Notes: generated by a model not told the origin, from the letters alone. Shown: positions 49,335 to 57,953, counted from the stretch's first letter. The stretch: 64,000 bases of DNA from Thalassobacillus sp043497085 (GCA_043497085.1 JBIEKI010000011.1); one strand, 5' to 3'. Numbers and translations: made by a program.

Positions 49335-50201
49335 TCACTCTCCGATTCGGAAAAACTTATATTCAATGTTCGGCGTATAAGCAGTGGAGTCTTCATAGGA
49401 CCAGTACCGCATTCTGCTGTTATAAGTATGGGCATTTACCAGAGGCATCCCATCCGCGTCTTTACTCACGACGATCGTATTATGATTCCATCTTCCATCC
49501 CCTTCAAAATCATAGCAGATAACATCACCTGGAATCAGATCCTTCGGTGAATCGACTTCCTTTCCAGTCAGCCCTTGCCGGGATCCACTCAGATACCAAC
49601 GGAAGGAATGGGCTACCGTCCAACTGTAGCTCCATGATTTCCCCGAATACCACCAGCCTTTTCCGCGATTCGGAGTCCCCCACATCGGCGCTCCTCCAGC
49701 CCGCATGCATTGCGAGATAAAATTCGTACAATCATCTGTGAATGTACGATATTCAGGATTATAACTGTTCCACCAGCGTTCAGCGTATCTCACAGCGCTT
49801 CGGCGATCATAATTGAAACGAAGGTCCCGTACTTCTCCCATCGGAATGGGCTCATACTTTTTGTCACCTTCCACAGGTCCATTCTTTTCCTCCATGAATT
49901 CATGGCGTAAAATTTCATTGTGTTTCATCTGTGCCCGGCAGTCCATTTCTAATTCTTCCACATAGAAATCGTTCTTCTTTTTGAGGACAAAATTAGTTTT
50001 CAACATATAACGCAAATCTGTCCTGCTATCAGAATCCTCTATCCGCTGATAAGGGGTGACAGCTCCAGAAACACGGGCTACCCGGTATCCCCGTTCTTTG
50101 TGAAGCTCCCATTTTCTCTTTAGCCATGGGATGGTGTCCATGTCCCGCTGACTGGTCAATACCTCATTCCAGAAATCTTTAAGTATATTACCATTCACCA
50201 T
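49335..50201 (-). CDS. Amidase-domain protein (Amidase_6-like)
   Basis: 288 aa, no signal peptide. N-terminal half charged (about 110 residues, unknown), C-terminal half a papain-like amidase: YNYDRRSAVRYAERWWNSYN-type lead-in, catalytic Cys in TDDCTNFISQCMRAGG, and His in GRWNHNTIVV, followed by NAHTYNSRMRYWSY. Similar proteins of Bacillaceae are annotated only as amidase domain; some act on cell wall, but no export signal is visible here. GGAGGAG ribosome site. Confidence 0.8.
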   Translation of the reverse strand: MVNGNILKDFWNEVLTSQRDMDTIPWLKRKWELHKERGYRVARVSGAVTPYQRIEDSDSRTDLRYMLKTNFVLKKKNDFYVEELEMDCRAQMKHNEILRHEFMEEKNGPVEGDKKYEPIPMGEVRDLRFNYDRRSAVRYAERWWNSYNPEYRTFTDDCTNFISQCMRAGGAPMWGTPNRGKGWWYSGKSWSYSWTVAHSFRWYLSGSRQGLTGKEVDSPKDLIPGDVICYDFEGDGRWNHNTIVVSKDADGMPLVNAHTYNSRMRYWSYEDSTAYTPNIEYKFFRIGE

Positions 50202-50258
50202 CAGTGCTCCTCCCTCCCCTATCAGTTTATGAAAGAAACAGGGATTAACAACAAAAAA

Positions 50259-50281
50259 AGCCGTGAGTATATCACGGCTTC
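50259..50281 (-). terminator. Hairpin after ogt
   Basis: AAGCCGTGA / TCACGGCTT on either side of GTATA, flanked by an A-run, so a T-run follows on the minus strand. Confidence 0.8.
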
Positions 50282-50284
50282 ATC

Positions 50285-50821
50285 TTAAAAATTGAAAAGC
50301 ATCTGTGGCATTTCTAATTCCAATAACTTTCTTTTCTTTTCTAAACCACCATTGTAGCCCACTAATTTTCCGTTCGTACCGATCACTCGGTGACATGGAA
50401 TAATAATCGATAAAGGATTGCGGTTTACCGCACCGCCTACAGCACGTATCGCTTTAGGCGACTGGATCGCTTTTGCGATGTCTTTGTACGACCTTGTTTC
50501 TCCATAAGGAATTTCTTCACACAAAGCCTTCCACACCTTTTGCTGAAAAGGGGTTCCATACAATTGATAGTCAAAGGTGAATGCATGCCTGGTTCCTAGA
50601 AAATACTCCTGGAACTCCTGCTTGGCTGGTTCTAACAACTCATCATCCTGCACAAACTTCGGACAAAGGAAATACTGTCTCGCCCAATTATTATGATGCG
50701 TTGCCAGCTCTTGATAGCTTCCATAGTCGATCCGGCAGACACCGTCCTTATCTGCAACGAATGTTACCGGACCAAGTGGAGTTTCCAATTCATCATAATA
50801 AAGAAAGGAACGTTTAGCCAT
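50285..50821 (-). CDS. ogt: Methylated-DNA-protein-cysteine methyltransferase
   Basis: 178 aa. C-terminal active-site motif IIPCHRVIG, preceded by the helix-turn-helix TPFQQKVWKALCEEIPYGETRSY. Removes O6-methyl (and larger) groups from guanine in one stoichiometric step. ATG 50821 preferred; GGGG lies 7 nt upstream. Followed by a likely terminator (AAGCCGTGA / TCACGGCTT, 50259-50281). Confidence 0.93.
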   Translation of the reverse strand: MAKRSFLYYDELETPLGPVTFVADKDGVCRIDYGSYQELATHHNNWARQYFLCPKFVQDDELLEPAKQEFQEYFLGTRHAFTFDYQLYGTPFQQKVWKALCEEIPYGETRSYKDIAKAIQSPKAIRAVGGAVNRNPLSIIIPCHRVIGTNGKLVGYNGGLEKKRKLLELEMPQMLFNF

Positions 50822-50894
50822 AAACAACCCCTTCTTTTTTAAAAAGTTTGTTTTATTATACTAGAGAAATGCAAAGATGGGAAGGAGTTTTCTG

Positions 50895-52028
50895 TCAATT
50901 CAGCTGAAACCCAAGCCCTTTTTCCATTTCAAACAACACTTGCTCATCCGTCTCCTTCTCCATCGCAGCTTCAATTGCTTCGTAAGCCCCAGGAGAACCA
51001 ATTTTACCCAGCGACCAGGCAGCAGTTCCACGGATGACCGGGCGAGGGTCTTCCTTCATCAAACGAATTAAGTCGTCCACTGCAGTCTCATCTTTGTAGT
51101 GACCCAATGCCAGAATAGCATTACGTTGAATCGGCTTTTTGCCACGCCAGGATCCGGCAATCGGACCGAATTGCTCCTTAAACTCCCTGTTCGAAATCGA
51201 AAGGAGCGGCCTCAATCTTGGCTTGGTCACTTCTGGATTCGGCTCAAATTCTTCATGCAGATGAAAATCTTTCTTCTTATTTTTCGGACATACGGTTTGA
51301 CAAGTGTCACAACCATATAGCCGGTTACCGATCTTCACACGATATTCATCAGCAAGAAAGTCCTTCGTCTGCGTTAAAAATGCGATGCACTTATTGGCAT
51401 CCAGCTGTCCCCCCTGGACAAGGGCTCCAGTCGGGCAGGCATCGACACAAATATTGCAATCGCCGCAACTGTCCTCGACAGGTTCATCCGGCTCGAAGGG
51501 AATATTCGTAATCATTTCTCCCAGATATACATAGGAACCAAATTCAGGCGTGATGATCGCACAATTTTTCCCGCTGAACCCAATGCCCGCACGTTCAGCT
51601 ACTGCCCGGTCAGCCAGCTCTCCTGTATCCACCATCGATTTGATACTGACCTCAGGAAATCTTTCTTTTAAGAATTCTCCAAGCTTCTGCAGTCGATCCC
51701 GCAAGACATCATGGTAATCCTGTCCCCACGAAGCACGACAGAAGATACCACGCCTGTCGCCTTTTTTACTTTTTGGTGCATCTTTCATTTTAGAGGGATA
51801 AGCTAAAGCAATCGAAATAATCGACTGTGCTTCAGGCAAGAGCCGGCTTGGTTCTGTGCGTTCATCAACTGTCCCTTTTTCAAACCCCGATTGGTACGAC
51901 AGTTCTTCCTGTCGTTTCAGACGGGCTTTCATTTCCCCGAACACATCTACGGAGGCAAATCCGATTTTATCAATGCCTATTTCCTTACTATAAGCGATAA
52001 CTTCTTCTTTCAATTGCTTGTAATCCAT
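50895..52028 (-). CDS. queG: Epoxyqueuosine reductase QueG
   Basis: 377 aa. Two [4Fe-4S] ferredoxin-type motifs (CGDCNICVDACPTGAL and CDTCQTVCPKN), the cobalamin-binding N-terminal domain and C-terminal HEAT-like repeats (DDLIRLMKEDPRPVIRGTAAWSLGKIG). Completes queuosine in tRNA. ATG 52028 is chosen because AAAGGAGGGG precedes it; the ATG six codons upstream is inside that site. Functionally near trmL (tRNA modification). Confidence 0.94.
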   Translation of the reverse strand: MDYKQLKEEVIAYSKEIGIDKIGFASVDVFGEMKARLKRQEELSYQSGFEKGTVDERTEPSRLLPEAQSIISIALAYPSKMKDAPKSKKGDRRGIFCRASWGQDYHDVLRDRLQKLGEFLKERFPEVSIKSMVDTGELADRAVAERAGIGFSGKNCAIITPEFGSYVYLGEMITNIPFEPDEPVEDSCGDCNICVDACPTGALVQGGQLDANKCIAFLTQTKDFLADEYRVKIGNRLYGCDTCQTVCPKNKKKDFHLHEEFEPNPEVTKPRLRPLLSISNREFKEQFGPIAGSWRGKKPIQRNAILALGHYKDETAVDDLIRLMKEDPRPVIRGTAAWSLGKIGSPGAYEAIEAAMEKETDEQVLFEMEKGLGFQLN

Positions 52029-52115
52029 CCTTACCCCTCCTTTCATTTAGATTAATTGGACTAAATTGATGATATTAGGAATTCACTCACTTACTCCATT
52101 TTTAAAGTCCATAGT

Positions 52116-53828
52116 TTATAATATAGGATTTACTTTTGCTGTTCGCATGCGGTTTAAAGTCGCTGCGATTTCAAACCGCCTAGGACGTGCCAGTTCACCA
52201 GGGTGCTGGTTTTGGAAGGGGGCGAAGGAAGACAATCCTTGCTTATCCAGTTGATCTTCCATGGCATCAAGTAATTCTTCCATAGACCTGCTCTTTTCCA
52301 GCCAGCCTTTTTTATCTAAATGAAGCAGCATATCTGCAATCATTCGTGTCTGGGATGCGTCTACAAGCTGCTCTACATAATGCAAGGATATTTCCGTGTT
52401 TCCTTTTAAAATCAACGTCTTACTTTTTGCTTGTACTTTAGCTTTCTTCCCTTTTTGGGTCTGCAGGCTGTTTGGTAAAAATCTACGCCTGGTTATCTCG
52501 CCAAAGCTGTATTCTCTATCAATTTTACGCTGTTGCGGATATCTATCTGCAATCTCTTTTGCCTTATTCGTAACATTATAAGGGAGATACTGATCCATCA
52601 TGATGACGTTATCAGCAGCATCGAAATAGTCACCGGATCCCCCCATGACTAGTATCGTCGAGACCTCTAATTCATCGCGAAGCAGTTTGATTTTATCGAT
52701 GAAAGGAGTAATCGGCTCTTTCTCCTTCACTACCAGCTCCTGCATACGCTCATCTCGTATCATAAAGTTCGTTGCGCTGGTGTCTTCATCAATCAGCAGT
52801 GTGCCAGCGCCTGCCTCAAGAGATTCCACTACATTGGCAGCCTGCGACGTACTTCCACTTGCATTATCCGTCGTAAACCTGGTTGTGTCTGTACCATGCG
52901 GCAGGTTTTTAATAAACGGCGAAATATTTACGGTTGTAACTTTTCTTCCGTCCTCTGCGCGGACTTTCACTGCTGCCGGATCAGTCAGCACATACTCACG
53001 GCCATCCCCTTTAATATGAGGGTACACCCCGCGTTCCATCGCATTCAACAGGGTACTTTTACCATGGTACCCGCCTCCGACAATCAACGTTATCCCTTTT
53101 TTCAACGCCATACCTGTCAATGGCTCGTTGCGGTGAGGTAATTCAATTGTGACACGATTCTGTTCAGGACTTTCAAACGGCACCGCACCTTCCATCGGCC
53201 GTTCACTGACGCCGCTTTTCCGAGGTAAAACTGCTCCATCTGCGACGAATGCAATCCAGTCATTCGCTTCCATTTCCCTGCGGATCGCTACATGCTGGTC
53301 AGCCAGTTGCACTGCTTCCTCAATTTCTTCATCGTTGATACGAAAGACAGATTTATCAATCAGCTCAGGAAGCACCTGTAAGAACAGTTTCTCTGCTTGC
53401 TTTCCATTAATACGTCTACCGTTGGCCGGTAAACCTATGCTTAGGCAGATAATCATATGGTCACTATTCAATTCGACAGCCGTACGTTCTAATATTTCCT
53501 GCCCTGGGCGATCGATTGCCACCAATCCGCTCTTACCTGATCCCTTCACATTAGGATTAAGCTTCATCAGTGTACGGGCGATATCTCTTGTAATCGTATC
53601 CTCCGCATAGACGCGACGATTCCTGTCTTTTCTCCATTCGGCTTTGATCGGACGTTTGTCGTACGGCACTTGAATCCTTATTTTAGAAGGAGCCGCAAAC
53701 GGATCCCCTTGTACATAATCAATCCATAGCCGGTAGCGCTCAAACTGATAGCTTCCCTGCAATTGCTTATAACCTTTATAACTTTTCCCGTCTATTTGCT
53801 GTAATTGCTGTTGAAGTTTCTTCATCAC
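52116..53828 (-). CDS. Predicted ABC-class ATPase (PF09818 type)
   Basis: 570 aa soluble protein. Walker A GGGYHGKSTLLNAM near residue 255, an RxP-rich region before it, signature-like SGSTSQAANVVESLEAG and Walker B TLLIDEDTSATNFM. The N-terminal half (about 240 residues) carries the family's own domain and the C-terminus is helical. The family is widespread in bacteria and includes the trypanosome RNA-editing ATPase MRB1590, which binds RNA; no bacterial role is established. Start ATG 53828. Not in an operon with queG (about 90-bp gap, and reading in the same direction). Confidence 0.82.
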   Translation of the reverse strand: MMKKLQQQLQQIDGKSYKGYKQLQGSYQFERYRLWIDYVQGDPFAAPSKIRIQVPYDKRPIKAEWRKDRNRRVYAEDTITRDIARTLMKLNPNVKGSGKSGLVAIDRPGQEILERTAVELNSDHMIICLSIGLPANGRRINGKQAEKLFLQVLPELIDKSVFRINDEEIEEAVQLADQHVAIRREMEANDWIAFVADGAVLPRKSGVSERPMEGAVPFESPEQNRVTIELPHRNEPLTGMALKKGITLIVGGGYHGKSTLLNAMERGVYPHIKGDGREYVLTDPAAVKVRAEDGRKVTTVNISPFIKNLPHGTDTTRFTTDNASGSTSQAANVVESLEAGAGTLLIDEDTSATNFMIRDERMQELVVKEKEPITPFIDKIKLLRDELEVSTILVMGGSGDYFDAADNVIMMDQYLPYNVTNKAKEIADRYPQQRKIDREYSFGEITRRRFLPNSLQTQKGKKAKVQAKSKTLILKGNTEISLHYVEQLVDASQTRMIADMLLHLDKKGWLEKSRSMEELLDAMEDQLDKQGLSSFAPFQNQHPGELARPRRFEIAATLNRMRTAKVNPIL

Positions 53829-53893
53829 GAATCATCTCCAATCCAATTATCTACTTTGTTTATTTACAATGTTGCCATCTTTACAACATAAAA

Positions 53894-53934
53894 AACGCAA
53901 TGCTTCGTTGTCACCTAGAACGAAACACTGCGTT
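53894..53934 (-). terminator. Terminator of tRNA-Gly(TCC)
   Basis: AACGCAATGCTTCGTT (53894-53909) / AACGAAACACTGCGTT (53919-53934), two mismatches, followed by six T on minus. Confidence 0.85.
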
Positions 53935-53987
53935 GGTTAACTTGATTGGGGAAATAATTACTCTTGCCGGATAAAACCGGCAATAAG

Positions 53988-54058
53988 AGCGGGTGATGGG
54001 AATCGAACCCACATCATCAGCTTGGAAGGCTGAGGTTTTACCACTAAACTACACCCGC
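53988..54058 (-). tRNA. tRNA-Gly (anticodon TCC)
   Basis: 71 nt without encoded CCA. Acceptor GCGGGTG/CACCCGC, T-loop GGTTCGATTCC, anticodon loop CTTCCAA with TCC at 54024-54026. A single gene, not in the large array. Confidence 0.96.
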
Positions 54059-54183
54059 ATGTTAATTAAATGACTGCTTTAAGTCAGGTTCACGAACAAT
54101 CATGTCTCTTCCTCTGCCAGATAATTCATGGAAGTATATCCGTCGAGACAACTCGTAGCTTATTCGGTGGATGCGTTGCTCGT

Positions 54184-54214
54184 GGCTGAGGTTTTACCAC
54201 TAAACTACACCCGT
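54184..54214 (-). pseudogene. 5' half of tRNA-Gly(TCC), duplicated
   Basis: 30 bp (54184-54213) identical to 54028-54057 of the intact gene, covering nt 2-31: the acceptor 5' strand, D arm and anticodon-stem 5' strand. The next outer base differs (A for G1) and the 3' half is absent. Confidence 0.85.
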
Positions 54215-54374
54215 ATAGTGAAAATGCCTTTTTGAAATGACATTTATAATTATAACAAGGGTAGTTTAGTAGTGCAATGGGATTTTTAATTTTTTGTCGA
54301 AAAACATAAAAATTAATCGAATCCTATAGGGTGACTATCTTTTGTATTTATCTCTTTATGTTCCTTTGATACTC
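54215..54374. other. Gap upstream of the tRNA-Gly region
   Basis: AT-rich stretch between the tRNA fragment and the MaoC gene. The tRNA-Gly promoter should be in 54060-54183; I could not assign it with confidence. Confidence 0.4.
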
Positions 54375-54779
54375 CTATTCATACTGACTAAATACAACTG
54401 TACCCTTGATAACATCCTTTCCCTCTTGATTAATTGCATTCACATCGAAATGTAATTGCCGGTCAGTTTTATCGGCTAATGTCGCCTGTAAGGTGATGAC
54501 ATCATGCAGTCGGACCATACCTTGAAACCTGATGGTATAATCCTGGATAAACCCTTCTTCAAAATAAGGAGTGAATAATTTAGCGAGATTGCCCATCGTC
54601 CACATGCCATGGGCAATAACTCCAGGAAGCCCAGCTTTTTTGGCTTCTTCATCTATCGTATGGATTGGATTGTAATCACCTGATGAGCCCGCGTATTTGA
54701 TCAAGTCCAGCCTCGAAACCGGAGATAACGTTACGTTCTCCAGTGATTCCCCTGCTTCTAACACAGCTAACCGATTCAC
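54375..54779 (-). CDS. MaoC-like (R)-hydratase / dehydratase (HadB-like)
   Basis: 134 aa single hot-dog fold. The R-specific hydratase motif is visible as GDYNPIHTIDEEAKKAGLPGVIAHGMW (Asp and His catalytic). Pairs with the product of the gene upstream (FAS1-like dehydratase, 149 aa) that it overlaps by 4 nt. In mycobacteria HadA/HadB heterodimers dehydrate 3-hydroxyacyl-ACP. GTG start. Confidence 0.85.
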   Translation of the reverse strand: MNRLAVLEAGESLENVTLSPVSRLDLIKYAGSSGDYNPIHTIDEEAKKAGLPGVIAHGMWTMGNLAKLFTPYFEEGFIQDYTIRFQGMVRLHDVITLQATLADKTDRQLHFDVNAINQEGKDVIKGTVVFSQYE

Positions 54780-55225
54780 ACCTTCATCTCCTTCCGAACA
54801 GCTTCTGTAATGATGACTACCTGCTCTTCTGTGAAAACCAGCTTCCGATCAAGGTCTTCCCCATATCTTTTTAAAAGTAAAAAGCCCATTTCCCCGCTTT
54901 TTCCTTTTCTTTCATAGTAATCTTTTACTTCCACGTAGCAATTGATTTCCTCTCCGACGAGCAAAGGTCTTTCATAATGAAAGGTTTCTTCGCCGTGGAT
55001 CAAACCTTTACCAGGCAACTCCAATGCTTCAATAGCGCCGTAATCAAAGACTCTCGGAAAAGTCGGGGGAGCAATGTTATTGTTATACCTTGACTGCTTC
55101 CCGGTCTCCTCACATATGAATATGGGGTGCAAGTCACCAATAGCTTCTGCAAATTTCTTGACTGCTCCTCTTTCCACGGTATTCTTTACGGGTTTCGATT
55201 TCTTACCAATAACATGTGTCAGCAT
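54776..55225 (-). CDS. FAS1-like dehydratase domain protein (HadA-like)
   Basis: 149 aa hot-dog fold of the MaoC_dehydrat_N type (FAEAIGDLHPIFICEETGKQSRYNNNIAPPTFP and GLIHGEETFHYERPLLVGEEI). Usually a non-catalytic or substrate-binding partner of a MaoC protein; the next gene supplies that partner with a 4-nt overlap. The FabG gene is 17 nt upstream. Confidence 0.85.
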   Translation of the reverse strand: MLTHVIGKKSKPVKNTVERGAVKKFAEAIGDLHPIFICEETGKQSRYNNNIAPPTFPRVFDYGAIEALELPGKGLIHGEETFHYERPLLVGEEINCYVEVKDYYERKGKSGEMGFLLLKRYGEDLDRKLVFTEEQVVIITEAVRKEMKV

Positions 55226-55242
55226 CTATGACTCCTCCTTGA

Positions 55243-56007
55243 TTAATCTTTTGGTCCGCCAGCTACGTAGAGTACCTGACCATTCACGAAGGATGATTGT
55301 TCATCAGCGTAAAAAGCAACAGCGTTTGCAATATCCTCTGGCTTACCACTTCTTCCTACAGGAATATTGGAGACACTAGCTTCCACCAATTCTTCGAAGG
55401 AAATACCGATTCTTGCCGCTGTCTGCTTGGTCATATCAGTCTCAATGAACCCGGGAGCGACCGCATTTGCTGTTATGCCGAAGGGGCCAAGTTCAATTGC
55501 CAATGTTTTGGTAAAACCCTGCAATCCAGCTTTAGCTGTAGCATAGTTTGCCTGTCCGCGATTGCCCAAGGCAGAGGTCGAGGAGATGTTAATAATGCGG
55601 CCAAATTTCTTTTCAACCATATATTTCTGTGCTGCCCGGGCGGCATTGAAGGATCCTTTAAGGTGCACTCCCATGACGGTATCCCAATCGGAATCAGTCA
55701 TTTTAAATAGCATATTATCCTTGATTACACCAGCATTGTTAACTAGAATATCAACCGAACCATATTTCTCATACACTTCTGCCATGGCACTCTCTACCTG
55801 TTCTGCCTCCATCACATTAGCAACCTTCGTAAACACTTCATAACCTTTTTTGTTAAATTCATTTGCAGCTTGCGCAAGCGCTTCTTCGTTAATATCGATA
55901 ATGGCTACTGTTGCGCCTTCTTCAGCAAATTTTTGAACAATTCCTTTTCCTATACCACGGCTTCCGCCGGTTACAAATGCTACTTTTCCATTAAATCTAT
56001 CTGACAT
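55243..56007 (-). CDS. 3-oxoacyl-(ACP/CoA) reductase, SDR family
   Basis: 254 aa. TGGSRGIGKG nucleotide loop, NNAG, catalytic Ser in NISSTSALG and YATAK (Tyr-Lys), C-terminal FVNGQVLYVAGG. FabG-like. First gene of a three-gene operon with two hot-dog dehydratases: together reduction then dehydration of a 3-oxoacyl thioester, or the reverse oxidation. GGGAGG ribosome site. Not the fabG of the main fatty-acid cluster. Confidence 0.88.
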   Translation of the reverse strand: MSDRFNGKVAFVTGGSRGIGKGIVQKFAEEGATVAIIDINEEALAQAANEFNKKGYEVFTKVANVMEAEQVESAMAEVYEKYGSVDILVNNAGVIKDNMLFKMTDSDWDTVMGVHLKGSFNAARAAQKYMVEKKFGRIINISSTSALGNRGQANYATAKAGLQGFTKTLAIELGPFGITANAVAPGFIETDMTKQTAARIGISFEELVEASVSNIPVGRSGKPEDIANAVAFYADEQSSFVNGQVLYVAGGPKD

Positions 56008-56063
56008 AATCGATTCCTCCCATATTAAATTTTGCCCCGAGGCCCTGGTGTAAATCTATATCA

Positions 56064-56097
56064 TTAACCATAATCTATTAACATATCAACTGGTTAG
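56064..56097. promoter_or_regulatory. Inverted repeat upstream of the FabG operon
   Basis: TTAACCA (56064-56070) and TGGTTAG (56091-56097), 20 bp apart, within about 90 bp of the FabG start. It might be an operator; no regulator gene is adjacent except fnr, whose site is different. Confidence 0.3.
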
Positions 56098-56255
56098 TAA
56101 GCTGTAATCCCATATTATTTTGAAATTTCGAAAAAAACAACCCTATTATAGGAAAGCTGTTTACTGGAAAGACTTTTAAGCATGGTCTGTAATTTTTGAG
56201 GAATATACCAATCCCAATAAAAAAAGAGGCTTTTATAGCCTCTAAATAAATTTTT

Positions 56256-56948
56256 CTATAATGTACAATTTTGAACGCCGCATTGATCACACATCAATAA
56301 GGAGCGGAAATATTCGATATCATTAATAAAGAATTTTTTTGCTTCATTGTCAATGAGGCCTTGGTCTTTCCACTTACTGATCACTCTACTGGCGGTTTCC
56401 CTGGTAATCCCGACGTACTTTGCGATATCCTGGACGACAATCGGTTCTGTAATTTCCACCCCTCTTGGAGTTTCTTTACCATACATATGACTTAACCGGA
56501 TAAAAATAGATGCGACTGCACCTTCCGAACCGAACACTAAATAGTCTCGCAGTTTGGCTTTACTGGCTTCGAGCGATTCTGCCAGCCATTTCGTAATGCC
56601 TAAAGCTAATCGACCATTTTGCGCCATTAAGGTTTCCATATCGTTTTTTGATATATATAACAAAGAAGCGTCTGTCAAAGCAACCGCAGAACAAGAATAA
56701 ATTTCTCCAGAGAAGATCCCTATCTCTCCGAATGAATCATTATTCTTACGTAAAAATACGGTTACTTCTTTATTCTGTTTCATCTGCTTATGAACACGAA
56801 TTGTACCGTCTAGGATAAAGTACAAATGGGAAGCTTCCGATCCTTCTTCAAATATTACTTCTCCACGTTTGACGAATGTTTCTTTTGAGTTAGCGAGCAA
56901 TAAATCTTTTTCATTTTGCTCCAATCTATCGAGTAAAGGCCTCATCAT
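56256..56948 (-). CDS. fnr: Oxygen-sensing regulator Fnr (Bacillus type)
   Basis: 230 aa. Cyclic-nucleotide-binding-like N-terminal domain (FEEGSEASHLYFILDGTIRV), a dimer helix, then a Crp-type helix-turn-helix (VVQDIAKYVGITRETASRVISKW). It lacks the N-terminal Cys cluster of E. coli FNR and ends in CDQCGVQNC (Cys220, 223, 228), the CxxCx4C pattern of B. subtilis Fnr; the fourth ligand there is Asp141, matched by Asp135 in KLRDYL. It should hold a [4Fe-4S] cluster and activate anaerobic genes. AGGAGG before the ATG; an FNR box lies upstream. Confidence 0.93.
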   Translation of the reverse strand: MMRPLLDRLEQNEKDLLLANSKETFVKRGEVIFEEGSEASHLYFILDGTIRVHKQMKQNKEVTVFLRKNNDSFGEIGIFSGEIYSCSAVALTDASLLYISKNDMETLMAQNGRLALGITKWLAESLEASKAKLRDYLVFGSEGAVASIFIRLSHMYGKETPRGVEITEPIVVQDIAKYVGITRETASRVISKWKDQGLIDNEAKKFFINDIEYFRSLLMCDQCGVQNCTL

Positions 56949-56978
56949 GCCTACCTCCTGTATGATGAATGTACCTTA

Positions 56979-57021
56979 ATAATAAATGGCTGTAGCCTGT
57001 AAGTCTGTGATATTTATCACG
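56979..57021 (-). promoter_or_regulatory. FNR box and promoter upstream of fnr
   Basis: TGTGATATTTATCACG (57006-57021) fits TGTGA-N6-TCACA with one mismatch. A -10 TATTAT lies at 56984-56979 on minus, placing the transcription start near 56972, so the box is centred at -41.5, the class II activator position. Confidence 0.75.
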
Positions 57022-57051
57022 TTTTCACTATTATTATATTAAAATCAAAAA

Positions 57052-57074
57052 GAGACACTGCCCTCCAGTGCCTC
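57052..57074 (-). terminator. Terminator of the 138-aa membrane protein gene
   Basis: GAGACACTG (57052-57060) / CAGTGCCTC (57066-57074), one mismatch, then a T-run on minus. Confidence 0.75.
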
Positions 57075-57085
57075 ACAATTATGTA

Positions 57086-57502
57086 TCATTCATTGGAATT
57101 GAATTTCGTTTCTTCCTCATCCAATAAAAAATCCTTTTTCCGTAAACGGATATTAATATGATGCAGCTGTTGAACGACTTCAGCAAATCCTAAAGCAAGG
57201 ATGAATGATATGACTGCACAGATCACCATCCAGAAAAAGCCTAGGAACTCCTCATTAACAAGGAAAAACAACCCTACTAAGAATCCTGTCACTAAAAATA
57301 CATATCCAACTAATTTCAACAAGGTAGCAACCCGGTTGTTATGCTCAAAATAAATAGTAGCTATATTGGTTGAAACTATTTGTGATTCACTCGTTTCCCG
57401 ACGATGGACGGGGATAGGTTCTTCCTCTGTATTACTGTTAGCAAAGTACCCTACTATACCGAGTAAAAGTGTAACCACGATAACCGTTATAAAAACACCC
57501 AT
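57086..57502 (-). CDS. Membrane protein of unknown function, 138 aa
   Basis: N-terminal TM (GVFITVIVVTLLLGIVGYFA), a polar linker (about residues 23-55), two TM helices (LLKLVGYVFLVTGFLVGLFFLV and FFWMVICAVISFILALGFA) and a charged C-terminus. No family known to me. It is 67 bp downstream of the DUF202 gene, in the same direction. Confidence 0.65.
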   Translation of the reverse strand: MGVFITVIVVTLLLGIVGYFANSNTEEEPIPVHRRETSESQIVSTNIATIYFEHNNRVATLLKLVGYVFLVTGFLVGLFFLVNEEFLGFFWMVICAVISFILALGFAEVVQQLHHINIRLRKKDFLLDEEETKFNSNE

Positions 57503-57569
57503 ATTATACCTCCCCTGTAAATAAGAACCACAACATTCATTGTAATATAGCCAGGGGAGATTTTACACA

Positions 57570-57953
57570 CTAGCTTTCCAAATATAAGAAGTAAAATAAG
57601 ATGAAAATCAGAATAACAATCATTAAGGAAGATACTAACGTCACAGAAGTATTAGAAGGGTTGAATGTTTCGTCATTCATGATCTGTTTCTTTTTATTGA
57701 AATAAGCGACAGTTGCTAAAATTATGATAATAAAACCAAGAACAACAGCAAAAACACCTAAAGAAAGGCTGATCATATCGATCGTACTGTTACGCTGGAC
57801 CCCTATCGTGAAATGAAGGCTGGTATTTAAAAAGCCAATACCAACAATAGCAATAACCGTACGAACCCATGCCAGGTAGGTTCTTTCATTAGCCAGGTGT
57901 TGCTGTGCATATTTCAACTGGTTTTTCTCTTCCTTTTTCATGACATCACTCAC
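57570..57953 (-). CDS. DUF202 / YidH family membrane protein
   Basis: 127 aa. The family signature LANERTYLAWVRTVIAIVGIGF is present; three TM helices, C-terminal LVSSLMIVILIFILFYFLYL. Function of DUF202 is unknown. A ribosome site is weak for the GTG start at 57953; the in-frame ATG four codons later is an alternative. Likely an operon with the following gene. Confidence 0.8.
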   Translation of the reverse strand: MSDVMKKEEKNQLKYAQQHLANERTYLAWVRTVIAIVGIGFLNTSLHFTIGVQRNSTIDMISLSLGVFAVVLGFIIIILATVAYFNKKKQIMNDETFNPSNTSVTLVSSLMIVILIFILFYFLYLES

